Shown: in pieces, positions 8,929-16,383 of the stretch
How the letters are laid out: every line of letters starts with the position of its first letter
Numbering within the stretch: the first letter of the stretch is position 1
Assembly: GCF_013363975.1 (NCBI RefSeq)
Contig: NZ_JABWGN010000009.1
Coordinates: forward strand, 372,001 to 436,000
Direction: 5' to 3'
Source: Nonomuraea montanisoli
GTDB lineage: Bacteria; Actinomycetota; Actinomycetes; Streptosporangiales; Streptosporangiaceae
DNA length: 64,000 bases
Translations under genes and position numbers: made by a program
Notes under the pieces: model-generated
Databases searched by the model: none
Told to the model about the DNA's origin: nothing
The model's input: only the letters and a program-made list of their open reading frames with translations

Positions 8929-10571
8929 ACGCCCAGGGCCGGGTGACGCTCGGCGTGCTGCTCGACAGCCTCGGCGCGGAGGCGGTGACCGCGCTGTGCC
9001 TGCCGTCCGGCCGCCAGGCCACGGTGGGCGCGCCGGTCATCCACGGCTGCGACGAGCCGATGACCGCCTTCTCCGGAGCGCTGCTGCTGGCCACCGGCCG
9101 GCCGGAGGCGTCCCTGCTCCGGAGCGCGGCCGAAGCGGGCGCCAGCGCGGTCGTCGTGCGGGCCGGGCTCGGCGACGCCGCCGCGCTGACCGAGGCGGCC
9201 CGGGACGCGGGCGTGGCGCTGCTGGCCGCCGCGCCCGGCCTGTCCTGGGGGCAGCTCTACGCGCTGGTGGACGCCCTGCTCGCGCTCGCCGCCCCGGCCT
9301 CGGACCCGGGCGGCGCGGTGGACCTGTTCACGCTGGCCAACCAGGTCGCCACGCGCGTCGGCGGCGCGGTCGCCATCGAGGACCTGGCCATGCGCGTCCT
9401 GGCCTACTCCACGATCGGTGGTCAGCCCATCGACGAGCTGCGCAGGGAGGGCATCCTCGGCCGGCGCGTCCCCGAGCATCCCACGCACGCCGAGGAGTAC
9501 GCCGCCGTCCTGCGCTGCGAGGGGGCCGTGTGGAGCCACGAGCCGCGCGAGTACCTGCCCAGGCTGGCCATCGCCGTCCGCGCCAGGTGCGAGGCGCTCG
9601 GCACGATCTGGGCCATCCAGGCCGACCAGCCGCTCGCGTCCGACGCCGCCGCCGTGCTCGCCGAGGCCGCCGGGAGCGCCGCCCCGCACCTGGCGCGCCT
9701 CAGCCTGGCCGCCGACGAGGCCCGCAGGACCAGGAACGAGTGGCTGGGCCGGCTGCTGCGCGGCGCCGGGCACGTGGACGAGCCGGCCGCCTCCTTCGGC
9801 CTCCACCCGGACGAACCGGTCCGGGTCGTGGCCGCCGGGGAGGCGGGCGGGCGGGCCGACGTCCTCGCCGCCACGCACGCCGCCGACCTCCTGCGCACCG
9901 CCTACGCCGCCTACCGGATCGGGGCCGCCGTCGGCGTCGTGGACGGCAGGACGTACGCGGTCGTGGCGGCCGGCGCCGGAACCCCGCTGCTGCGGCGCGT
10001 CACCGCCGACACCCTCGGCCGGATCGCCGAACGGCTCGGCGGGCACTGGCGAGCGGGCGTCGGACGGGCCGTGGCCTCGGTCGCGCAGGTTCCCGCCGGC
10101 GCCCGGCAGGCCGAGGAGGCGCTGCGCGCGTTGTGCGGGCCGTCGCGCGGGCCGTACGCGGCCGGCGAGGTGGGCCTGCACGAGGAGCTGGCCGCGGCGC
10201 TGTTCCTGATGGACGCGGCGGCCTCGATGCGGTCCGGCCGGGCGCTGACGGGCGAGCCGCTGTCCCTGGTGGCCGAGCACGACGCCGGGCAGGGCACCGA
10301 CTACGTCCACAGCCTGCGCGTCTGGCTGGCCGCCCACTACGACGTGCCGAGGGCGGCCGAGACGCTGTCGCTGCACCCCAACACGCTCAGGTACCGGCTG
10401 CGCCGCATCGGCGAGCTGATCCCGCTCGACGATCCCGACGTCCGGCTCGTGCTGGGCCTTCAGCTCCGGCTGGCCGAGATCCAGGCGTCCGGTGCGAGCG
10501 GCGGTCAGATGCCGGTGTCCGGCGTGAGCGGCGGTCAGGTCCGGGCGTCCGGCACAAACGGCGGCGGCTGA
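8925..10571 (+). CDS. PucR-family transcriptional regulator
   Basis: 548 residues from GTG 8925, which overlaps the deacylase stop. The N-terminal region resembles a PucR sensor domain, the middle part (about 330-440) a GGDEF-like/CdaR region, and the C-terminus is the PucR helix-turn-helix (AAETLSLHPNTLRYRLRRI...). PucR proteins usually control purine or amino-acid catabolic genes near them, so this is the likely local regulator of the D-amino-acid operon. The last 28 residues are a low-complexity tail encoded by a 30-base repeat, beyond the normal end of the fold. Confidence 0.88.
   Translation: MNAQGRVTLGVLLDSLGAEAVTALCLPSGRQATVGAPVIHGCDEPMTAFSGALLLATGRPEASLLRSAAEAGASAVVVRAGLGDAAALTEAARDAGVALLAAAPGLSWGQLYALVDALLALAAPASDPGGAVDLFTLANQVATRVGGAVAIEDLAMRVLAYSTIGGQPIDELRREGILGRRVPEHPTHAEEYAAVLRCEGAVWSHEPREYLPRLAIAVRARCEALGTIWAIQADQPLASDAAAVLAEAAGSAAPHLARLSLAADEARRTRNEWLGRLLRGAGHVDEPAASFGLHPDEPVRVVAAGEAGGRADVLAATHAADLLRTAYAAYRIGAAVGVVDGRTYAVVAAGAGTPLLRRVTADTLGRIAERLGGHWRAGVGRAVASVAQVPAGARQAEEALRALCGPSRGPYAAGEVGLHEELAAALFLMDAAASMRSGRALTGEPLSLVAEHDAGQGTDYVHSLRVWLAAHYDVPRAAETLSLHPNTLRYRLRRIGELIPLDDPDVRLVLGLQLRLAEIQASGASGGQMPVSGVSGGQVRASGTNGGG
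10485..10568 (+). repeat. 30-base minisatellite at the 3' end of the PucR gene (about 2.8 copies)
   Basis: Units begin at 10485, 10515 and 10545, each starting GCGTCCGG or GTGTCCGG and running into GAGCGGCGGTCAG. They encode SG(A/V)SGGQ-type repeats directly before the stop. The period is a multiple of three, so copy number can change without a frameshift. Confidence 0.85.
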
Positions 10572-10613
10572 AGTTCGGCTCGCACGCCAACGATCCGGCG
10601 GCGGTCCGGCGGA

Positions 10614-11390
10614 ATGCTGGTGGCCATGGTCGAACTTCGCATCCTCCACGGCACCGCCCAGTTCCAGGCCGCCGACCGGCTGCTGCGCCGCATCTGGAAC
10701 ACCAGAGCGGGCGACGATCCGCCGGTGGCCGTGGACCTCATGTGCGCCCTCGCGCACACCGGCGGCTACGTCGGCGGCGCCTTCCTCGGCGGCGAGCTCG
10801 TCGCCGCCGCCTCCGGGTTCCTCGCGGAGGGGGCCGGCCTGCACTCCCACGTCGTGGGCGTGGCCGCCGAGGCGCGGGGCCGGGGGATCGGCCAGGCGAT
10901 CAAGGCGCACCAGCGCGCGTGGGCCGCCGAACGCGGCCTGAACTCCATCTCCTGGACCTTCGACCCGCTCGTGCGCCGCAACGCCTTCTTCAACCTGGCC
11001 AGGCTCGGCGCCCGGGCCGAACGGTACGTGCCCGACTTCTACGGGCCGATGAACGACGGCATCAACGGCGGCGACGTCACCGACCGCCTGTTCGCCCACT
11101 GGCCCGTGCACCCGGTCCCCGCCCCGGCCTCGCAGGCGTTCGCTCCGGACCGGAGCGGGGAGCCGGAGGTGATCCTCGACGAGAGCGGGGCGCCGCGCGA
11201 GCCGGGCGGCGCGGCCGTGCTGCGCTGCGCCACGCCCGCCGACGCCGAGCGGCTGCGGCGCGAGCACCCCGAGGAGGCCGCGCGGTGGCGGGCCGCCCAG
11301 CGCTCCGCCCTGGGGGGCGCGCTCGCCCGCGGCTACCGGATCACCGCCTTCACCCGGGACGGCTGGTACGTGCTGGAGCGTGCGGCATGA
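10614..11390 (+). CDS. GNAT-family N-acyltransferase, possible D-amino-acid N-succinyltransferase
   Basis: 258 residues from ATG 10614; an in-frame ATG at 10626 is equally possible because neither has a clear ribosome-binding site. The acyl-CoA pocket is visible as VVGVAAEARGRGIGQAIK, the GNAT V-x-x-x-x-R-G-x-G pattern. The protein is longer than most GNATs. It overlaps the racemase gene as ATGA. In Geobacillus a GNAT succinyl-CoA:D-amino-acid succinyltransferase is paired with an N-succinylamino-acid racemase, and the same pairing here is the main reason for the suggested substrate. Acyl donor and substrate are unproven. Confidence 0.72.
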   Translation: MLVAMVELRILHGTAQFQAADRLLRRIWNTRAGDDPPVAVDLMCALAHTGGYVGGAFLGGELVAAASGFLAEGAGLHSHVVGVAAEARGRGIGQAIKAHQRAWAAERGLNSISWTFDPLVRRNAFFNLARLGARAERYVPDFYGPMNDGINGGDVTDRLFAHWPVHPVPAPASQAFAPDRSGEPEVILDESGAPREPGGAAVLRCATPADAERLRREHPEEAARWRAAQRSALGGALARGYRITAFTRDGWYVLERAA

Positions 11391-12505
11391 GGATCGCCGA
11401 GGCCGAGCTGCACACGGTCGCGCTGCCGTTGCTCACCCCGTTCCGCACCTCGCTCGGCACGCAGACCGTGCGCAGGGCGCTGCTGGTGCGCGTGCGCGGC
11501 TCCGACGGCGAGGAGGGCTGGGCCGAGTGCGTGGCCGACGACGAGCCCACCTACAGCCCCGAGTACCTGGAGGGCGCCGCCGACCTGCTCCGCCGCTTCC
11601 TGCTGCCCGCCCTGTTCGCGGTGCCCCGCCTCGACCCGGCCGGCGTCGCGCCCGCGCTGGCGCACCTGCGCGGCCATCCGATGGCCAAGGCCGCCGTCGA
11701 GACGGCCGTCCTGGACGCCGTGCTCAAGGCGCGCGGCCTGTCACTGGCCGCCTACCTGGGAGGGGTGCGGCCCAGCGTGCGCGTCGGCGTGTCGGTCGGC
11801 ATCGCCGCCACCCTCGACGACCTGCTCGACACCGTGGACCGGCACGTCAGCGCCGGGTACGCGCGGATCAAGCTCAAGATCGAGCCCGGCTGGGACCTGG
11901 AGCCGGTCCGGCTGGTGCGCGAGACGTTCGGCTCCGGCCTGATGCTCACCGCCGACGCCAACACCGCCTACGCCCCCGCCGACGCCCGCCACCTCGCCCG
12001 CCTCGACGCGTATGGGCTGGCCCTGCTGGAACAGCCCTTCGCCCCGGACGACCTGCACGGCCACGCCCGGCTCGCCGCCCGCATGGACACACCGATCTGC
12101 CTGGACGAGTCGATCACCTCGGCGCGTGCCGCCACCGCCGCGATCAGGGCGCGCGCCTGCTCGGTGATCAACATCAAACCCGGCCGGGTCGGCGGCTACC
12201 TGGAGGCCCGCCGGATCCACGACCTCGCCCGGGCCGCCGACGTCCCGGTGTGGTGCGGCGGGATGCTGGAGACCGGGCTCGGCCGGGCGGCGAACCTGGC
12301 GCTGGCCAGCCTGCCCGGCTTCACGCTGCCCGGGGACATCTCGGCGACGGCCCGCTACTTCGAGCGCGACCTCACGGCGCCGGTCGAGCTGACGGGCGAC
12401 TCCATCACGGTGCCCGACGGCCCCGGGACCGGCGTCGCCCCGGATCCGGACGCCCTGACGGCGTTCACCACCGAGCCACCCGTACGCGTGACTCCCGCTC
12501 GGTGA
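11387..12505 (+). CDS. menC: N-acylamino-acid racemase / o-succinylbenzoate synthase (enolase superfamily, MenC type)
   Basis: 372 residues. The muconate-lactonising-type catalytic set is complete: K162-x-K164, metal ligands D190, E215 and D240 (with E241), and the second base K264. The C-terminal GGMLETGLGRAANLALASLP segment is very close to that of the Amycolatopsis N-acylamino-acid racemase, which also has OSBS activity. A menaquinone role cannot be excluded by sequence, but no other men gene is near. The coupled acyltransferase and the D-aminopeptidase/D-aminoacylase neighbours favour racemisation of N-acylated amino acids. A hairpin 16 bases after the stop ends the operon. Confidence 0.85.
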   Translation: MRIAEAELHTVALPLLTPFRTSLGTQTVRRALLVRVRGSDGEEGWAECVADDEPTYSPEYLEGAADLLRRFLLPALFAVPRLDPAGVAPALAHLRGHPMAKAAVETAVLDAVLKARGLSLAAYLGGVRPSVRVGVSVGIAATLDDLLDTVDRHVSAGYARIKLKIEPGWDLEPVRLVRETFGSGLMLTADANTAYAPADARHLARLDAYGLALLEQPFAPDDLHGHARLAARMDTPICLDESITSARAATAAIRARACSVINIKPGRVGGYLEARRIHDLARAADVPVWCGGMLETGLGRAANLALASLPGFTLPGDISATARYFERDLTAPVELTGDSITVPDGPGTGVAPDPDALTAFTTEPPVRVTPAR

Positions 12506-12520
12506 GAAGTCACCCGGTCA

Positions 12521-12543
12521 CCCGCGCCGGTCGCCGGCGCGGG
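12521..12543 (+). terminator. Perfect 10-bp hairpin after the racemase gene
   Basis: Arms CCCGCGCCGG and CCGGCGCGGG enclose a TCG loop. It lacks a U-run, as is common in actinomycetes, and lies between the operon stop and the next independent gene. Confidence 0.7.
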
Positions 12544-12563
12544 AAGGCCCCTATGATCGCCGC

Positions 12564-13103
12564 ATGCTCGATCAAAGCCATCGCGGCGAAGAACTGCTGA
12601 CCGATCGGCTGTCGCTGCGACGCCCGGTGCCGGACGACATCGACGCGATCTTCGCCATCCACAACGATCCCGCCACGTGCCTGCACAACCCCTCCGACGC
12701 CCTGTCCAAGCGTGAGGAGGCGACGGAGCTCTTCCAACGCTGGGATGATCACTGGCGGCGTCGCGGTCACGGCTACTGGGTGGTTCGCCGCCGCGGGTCG
12801 GACCAGGCGCTGGGCTTCTGCGGGACCAAGGTCATGGACCTCGACGGCATGAGCGTGCTCAATCTCTTCTACCGCTTCGAGGTCTCATCCTGGGGCCAAG
12901 GAGTGGCCGGCGAGGCCGCGACCGCAGTGGTGGAGTGGATGACGGAACGCGTTCCCGATCTGCCCGTCATCGCCCGCGTGCGCCCGGCCAACACCGCCTC
13001 TCAACGGGTGGCGGTGCGCGCCGGCCTGGTACGGGCCGAACACCTCGACACCGCCGGCGAGGACGGCCTGGACCAGATCTTCGCGAAGAACATGCCGGGC
13101 TGA
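12564..13103 (+). CDS. GNAT-family N-acetyltransferase (RimJ/RimL-like)
   Basis: 179 residues. The opening LLTDRLSLRRPVPDDIDAIF is the standard RimJ/RimL N-terminus. The acetyl-CoA loop is degraded to SWGQGVAGEA in place of R-G-x-G-A. The N-T-A-S-Q-R-V-A-V-R-A-G-L helix before the last strands is typical. The substrate is unknown; it may be a protein N-terminus or a small amine. There is no obvious ribosome-binding site. Codon bias is slightly less extreme than in the upstream operon. Confidence 0.82.
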   Translation: MLDQSHRGEELLTDRLSLRRPVPDDIDAIFAIHNDPATCLHNPSDALSKREEATELFQRWDDHWRRRGHGYWVVRRRGSDQALGFCGTKVMDLDGMSVLNLFYRFEVSSWGQGVAGEAATAVVEWMTERVPDLPVIARVRPANTASQRVAVRAGLVRAEHLDTAGEDGLDQIFAKNMPG

Positions 13104-13157
13104 GCCGCGTCGTCACGCCGCCCAGTGCCTCTGACGCGAACCCGCGCCCCGTTGCGA

Positions 13158-13174
13158 AACCCAGTCTCAGGGTT
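13158..13174. terminator. Small hairpin between convergent genes
   Basis: AACCC and GGGTT arms enclose seven bases in the gap between the acetyltransferase (plus) and the YdeI-like gene (minus). The stem is short, so this is a weak call. Confidence 0.35.
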
Positions 13175-13179
13175 CTCGT

Positions 13180-13614
13180 TCAGCCCCGCAGGGTGGAGAT
13201 GGCCTTCTCGATGCGCCGCCGACGTGTCTCGGGCTTCTTCGCGCTCTCGATCGCGTGAACGTGCTCGCGCTTGCGGCCGTACGCGAGGCTGTCGTATGCG
13301 GCGCGGGCGACGGGGTCGCCGTCCAGGGCACGGGCGAAGTCCTCCGGCTCGACAACGACGCGCGGCTCGGTGTCGAGTTCCACTTCGACCTCGACCTCGT
13401 CGCCGATCGCAACACCAGCGGCCCGCCGGTTGGCATTGCTGAGGCCGAGCAGGTGGCGGCCGCGCAGGAGGGCGACCCGGCTTCTCCAGGAATGCCCGTT
13501 GACTGTGATCGTCACGAGCGGCCGCGCGCCCCCGCCGAGCGCTGCTACCACCTCGGACGGAACCTCCAGACCCCGCATGGGCTCAGGCGGCTCGACGTAG
13601 GCTCGAAACTTCAT
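13180..13614 (-). CDS. DUF1905 / YdeI-OmpD-associated family protein
   Basis: 144 residues. The N-terminal two thirds (MKFRAYVEPPEPMRGLEVPSE...) form a DUF1905 beta-barrel. The C-terminal segment with AYDSLAYGRKREHVHAIESAK and KPETRRRRIEKAI is the OmdA/YdeI helical motif. These small cytosolic proteins are common in actinomycetes, and their function is unknown. The ATG follows an AAGGAG ribosome-binding site (TCTCCTTTT on the plus strand). Confidence 0.85.
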   Translation of the reverse strand: MKFRAYVEPPEPMRGLEVPSEVVAALGGGARPLVTITVNGHSWRSRVALLRGRHLLGLSNANRRAAGVAIGDEVEVEVELDTEPRVVVEPEDFARALDGDPVARAAYDSLAYGRKREHVHAIESAKKPETRRRRIEKAISTLRG

Positions 13615-13770
13615 GATCTTCTCCTTTTGTCCTGCCGGTTCCTCGGGCGCTGTACGGCGATGAGATGAGCTTCGCCGCCACGGTGGATATTTCGGCTATG
13701 CGACCGCGATGCGCGCGCATGGCATCGCGTGCGCACCGGCGTCGGTCAGCAGCTCCATAACCCCTTGCGC

Positions 13771-13794
13771 AATGGTCAAGAATCATTGACCATT
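13771..13794. promoter_or_regulatory. Perfect 9-bp inverted repeat upstream of the ArsR-type gene; likely operator
   Basis: AATGGTCAA and TTGACCATT are separated by GAATCA and end six bases before the GTG at 13801. The symmetry, position and AT-rich content fit the autoregulatory site of the winged-helix repressor encoded next. No other gene is close enough to be the target. Confidence 0.7.
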
Positions 13795-13800
13795 GTCCTC

Positions 13801-14340
13801 GTGTCCAACGACGATCTTCCGGAGACGTTCCACGTCTCCACCGACGAGCAGTTGCGTGCCGTCTCCAATCTCACGCGGCACCGGATCATGGCCGTGCTCC
13901 GTGCCGAGCCCGCGACGATCACGCAGATCGCCGAACGGGTGGGCCTGGCGAAGGGCAGCTCGAGTTATCACGTGCGGTTGCTGGAGCGTGCCGGGCTGGT
14001 GCAGGTGGTGCGGACGCGGAAGGTCCGGGGGGTGACCGAGCGGTACTACGCGATGGCCGCGCGGCAGATCGTCCTGCCGGATCCGGTCCCGGGACAGCCG
14101 GATGTGCTGATGCGGCACGCGGTGGCGGACCTGGAGGCGGCGCCGGCGGATGGTGAGCGGCACGTGCGGATGGCGCATCTGCGGCTCACCGACGAGCGGT
14201 TCGCGGAGCTGGGGGCGCGGCTGGATGCGCTGGCGGACGAGTACCAGGCGCTGTCGCCTCCGGCTCTGCCGGAGGCGTCGCTCGCCTTCGCGCTGTTCCG
14301 GCCGGCCGCTCGGAAGCAGGGGGGGAAGGAGTCTTCGTGA
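13801..14340 (+). CDS. ArsR-type winged-helix transcriptional regulator
   Basis: 179 residues from GTG 13801; in-frame starts further upstream would run through the palindrome. The winged helix (residues about 15-85) reads RAVSNLTRHRIMAVLRAEPATITQIAERVGLAKGSSSYHVRLLERAGLVQV. The rest is a helical C-terminus ending in EYQALSPPALPEAS, as in ArsR proteins tied to MFS pumps. No metal-binding cysteines are seen, so it probably senses a small molecule. Its stop overlaps the MFS gene as GTGA. Confidence 0.85.
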   Translation: MSNDDLPETFHVSTDEQLRAVSNLTRHRIMAVLRAEPATITQIAERVGLAKGSSSYHVRLLERAGLVQVVRTRKVRGVTERYYAMAARQIVLPDPVPGQPDVLMRHAVADLEAAPADGERHVRMAHLRLTDERFAELGARLDALADEYQALSPPALPEASLAFALFRPAARKQGGKESS

Positions 14341-15629
14341 CCTTGAATTCAAGGAACCTGCCGGCCGGGTTCGGGCGGCTGTGGACCGCACAGACGGTTT
14401 CCTCGCTCGGCGACGGGGTGACGCATGCCGCGCTGCCGCTGCTCGCGTTGACGCTGACGCGGGATCCGATGGCTCTCGCGGTCGTCACGGCCGCCGGGAC
14501 GCTGCCGTGGCTGCTGTTCGGGGTGCTCGGCGGTGCGCTGGTGGACCGCTGGGACCGCCGCCGCACGATGTGGGTCACGGACGCCGCGCGCGCGGTGCTG
14601 CTCGCCGTACCCGCCGCGGCGGCCGCGCTCGACGCGCTGAGCATCCCGCTGCTGGCGGCCCTCGCGTTCCTGCTCGCCCTCGGCGGGCTGTTCTTCGACA
14701 CGGCCGCCACGGCGTACCTGCCGGATCTGCTCGGCCGCGACCCCGCGCTCCTGGAGCGCGCCAACGCTCGCCTGCGCGGCGCCCAGACCGCGGCGTCCGG
14801 CTTCGCCGGGCCACCCGCGGGCAGCGCGCTTCTCGCGCTCGGACGTTCGGTTCCGCTGCTCGCCGACGCGGTGTCGTTCGCGCTGTCCGCACTGCTCGTG
14901 CGGTCGCTGCCCGCCGTGCCCCGTCCCGCCGCAGGCGCCCGCGAGTCGCTGCTCCGCCAGGCTCGGGCCGGGGCCTCCTACGTCTTCCGGGACCGGCTGC
15001 TGCTCGGGCTCGCGCTCCGTCCGGCGGTCGGGAACGTCGCCTTCCTCGCCGTGGAGACCGTCCTGGCCCTCTTCGCCCGCGAACGTCTCGGCATCGGCGC
15101 CTTCGGCTTCGGCCTGCTCCTGACCGCGGAGGCCGCGGGCGGCCTGCTCGGCGCGGGCATCGCGTCCTTCCTCGGCCGGCGGCTGGGCACCGGCACCGCG
15201 CTGACCTGCACCGCCACGATCGAGGGCCTCGCCATCCTGGTGCTCGCCTCCGCGCCGAACGCGTACGTGGCCGGCATCGCGCTCGCCGTCTGCGGTGCGG
15301 GCATGGGCGCCACGATGGTGCTCGGACCCTCCCTCCGGCAGGCCATCGTCCCGGCCCACCTGATGGGGCGGGTCGCCTCCACCTCCCGCATGCTCGCCAT
15401 GTGCGCCGCCCCGTCCGGCGCCTTCCTCGGCGGCTGGCTGGCCAACACCTACGACCTGCGCACCCCGCTGTACGCCGCCGCCGGCCTCCTTCTCACCATG
15501 ACCGCCGTCACCGCGACCATGACCAGCAACCGCCGCGTCGAGGCCGCACTGCGCGCCACCCGCCCGGAAGCCGACCCGGCCGACCGGCGCCCCGCCGAAG
15601 AGATCGCCGTACCAACCACATCCGGGTGA
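14337..15629 (+). CDS. MFS transporter (EntS-like drug/metabolite exporter)
   Basis: 430 residues with about 12 membrane helices. The N-terminus FGRLWTAQTVSSLGDGVTHAALPLLALTL and the loop GGALVDRWDRRRT are the usual features of this MFS branch. The second repeat starts near residue 220. It is translationally coupled to the ArsR regulator, so it is likely the regulator's effector pump. The substrate is not predictable. Confidence 0.87.
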   Translation: MTLNSRNLPAGFGRLWTAQTVSSLGDGVTHAALPLLALTLTRDPMALAVVTAAGTLPWLLFGVLGGALVDRWDRRRTMWVTDAARAVLLAVPAAAAALDALSIPLLAALAFLLALGGLFFDTAATAYLPDLLGRDPALLERANARLRGAQTAASGFAGPPAGSALLALGRSVPLLADAVSFALSALLVRSLPAVPRPAAGARESLLRQARAGASYVFRDRLLLGLALRPAVGNVAFLAVETVLALFARERLGIGAFGFGLLLTAEAAGGLLGAGIASFLGRRLGTGTALTCTATIEGLAILVLASAPNAYVAGIALAVCGAGMGATMVLGPSLRQAIVPAHLMGRVASTSRMLAMCAAPSGAFLGGWLANTYDLRTPLYAAAGLLLTMTAVTATMTSNRRVEAALRATRPEADPADRRPAEEIAVPTTSG

Positions 15630-15642
15630 TGAATCACGCGGC

Positions 15643-16227
15643 TCAGAGCCGGTCCATCGCGTCGTCCAGCTCGGCGAAGAACTTGTCGACGGCGCTCGTG
15701 TCCAGGCCCGGAGAGGTGATCGAGAAGCTGGGGAAGATCTTGATCCCGTTCGAGGAGGTCCCCGCACGGACGGCGGGGCCCCGCCCCTCCAGGCCCGCGA
15801 TGATCCGGTTGATCAAAGCGTCCACCTGCGGCGCACTGTAGCCCCGGGGCACGACGGGAACGTTGGTGCCGCGGATCTTTCGGACGAGCCTCGCCTGAGG
15901 GGTGCTCGCCGCGCCTCTGGTCCGGCGCCGTTCGCGCAGGCGCGTCATCGGGACGTCCAGGCGGTCGCGCACCAGGCCGCCGGCCAGCAGGAGCACGCCG
16001 CCCCCGGTGAGGGTCCCGCCGACCAGCAGCATTCCGGACGCCACGACCGCGGCGTCGCTCTTGGACTCCTCGTAGCTGCTCGGCCCCGACTTCCTGCTGG
16101 AGCAGTAGTCGCCCGGGCTCATCCGGTCGAAACCGCACCGGGGATCTTCCGCGTCCTTGGCCACCACCAGCCAGACCAGCAACACCACTGCCCCGATGGC
16201 CAGCATCCAGGCGCCCGCTTTGGTCAT
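15643..16227 (-). CDS. Two-helix membrane protein with a DivIVA-like segment, function unknown
   Basis: 194 residues from ATG 16227, which has a good GGGGGT ribosome-binding site; an upstream ATG at 16269 lacks one. Two hydrophobic helices (about 5-23 and 58-85) flank a short loop with two cysteines (C31, C42). The cytosolic part carries VPRGYSAPQVDALINRI, which resembles the DivIVA-domain signature R-G-Y-x-x-x-x-V-D. The remainder is not recognised. It converges on the MFS gene with a 13-base gap. Confidence 0.7.
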   Translation of the reverse strand: MTKAGAWMLAIGAVVLLVWLVVAKDAEDPRCGFDRMSPGDYCSSRKSGPSSYEESKSDAAVVASGMLLVGGTLTGGGVLLLAGGLVRDRLDVPMTRLRERRRTRGAASTPQARLVRKIRGTNVPVVPRGYSAPQVDALINRIIAGLEGRGPAVRAGTSSNGIKIFPSFSITSPGLDTSAVDKFFAELDDAMDRL

Positions 16228-16383
16228 GCCCACCCCCTTCAGGTGGACAAGATCGTATAGGTACGGCATCCGTGCCTCGTAGGTGTTCTCGCGGTGACGC
16301 CGCTCCTGCTCGGGAGTGGTGTCACGGCCGGCGACGGTCCTGCTCCGGCAAGGAACGGACGTTCATGAGCTCCGGTGAACGGA

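Noticed and set aside
8996..12505. Single 1169-codon plus-strand frame
   Set aside because: Only its end (from 11387) is the racemase. The upstream part is the Arg-rich shadow of the PucR and GNAT genes in another frame.
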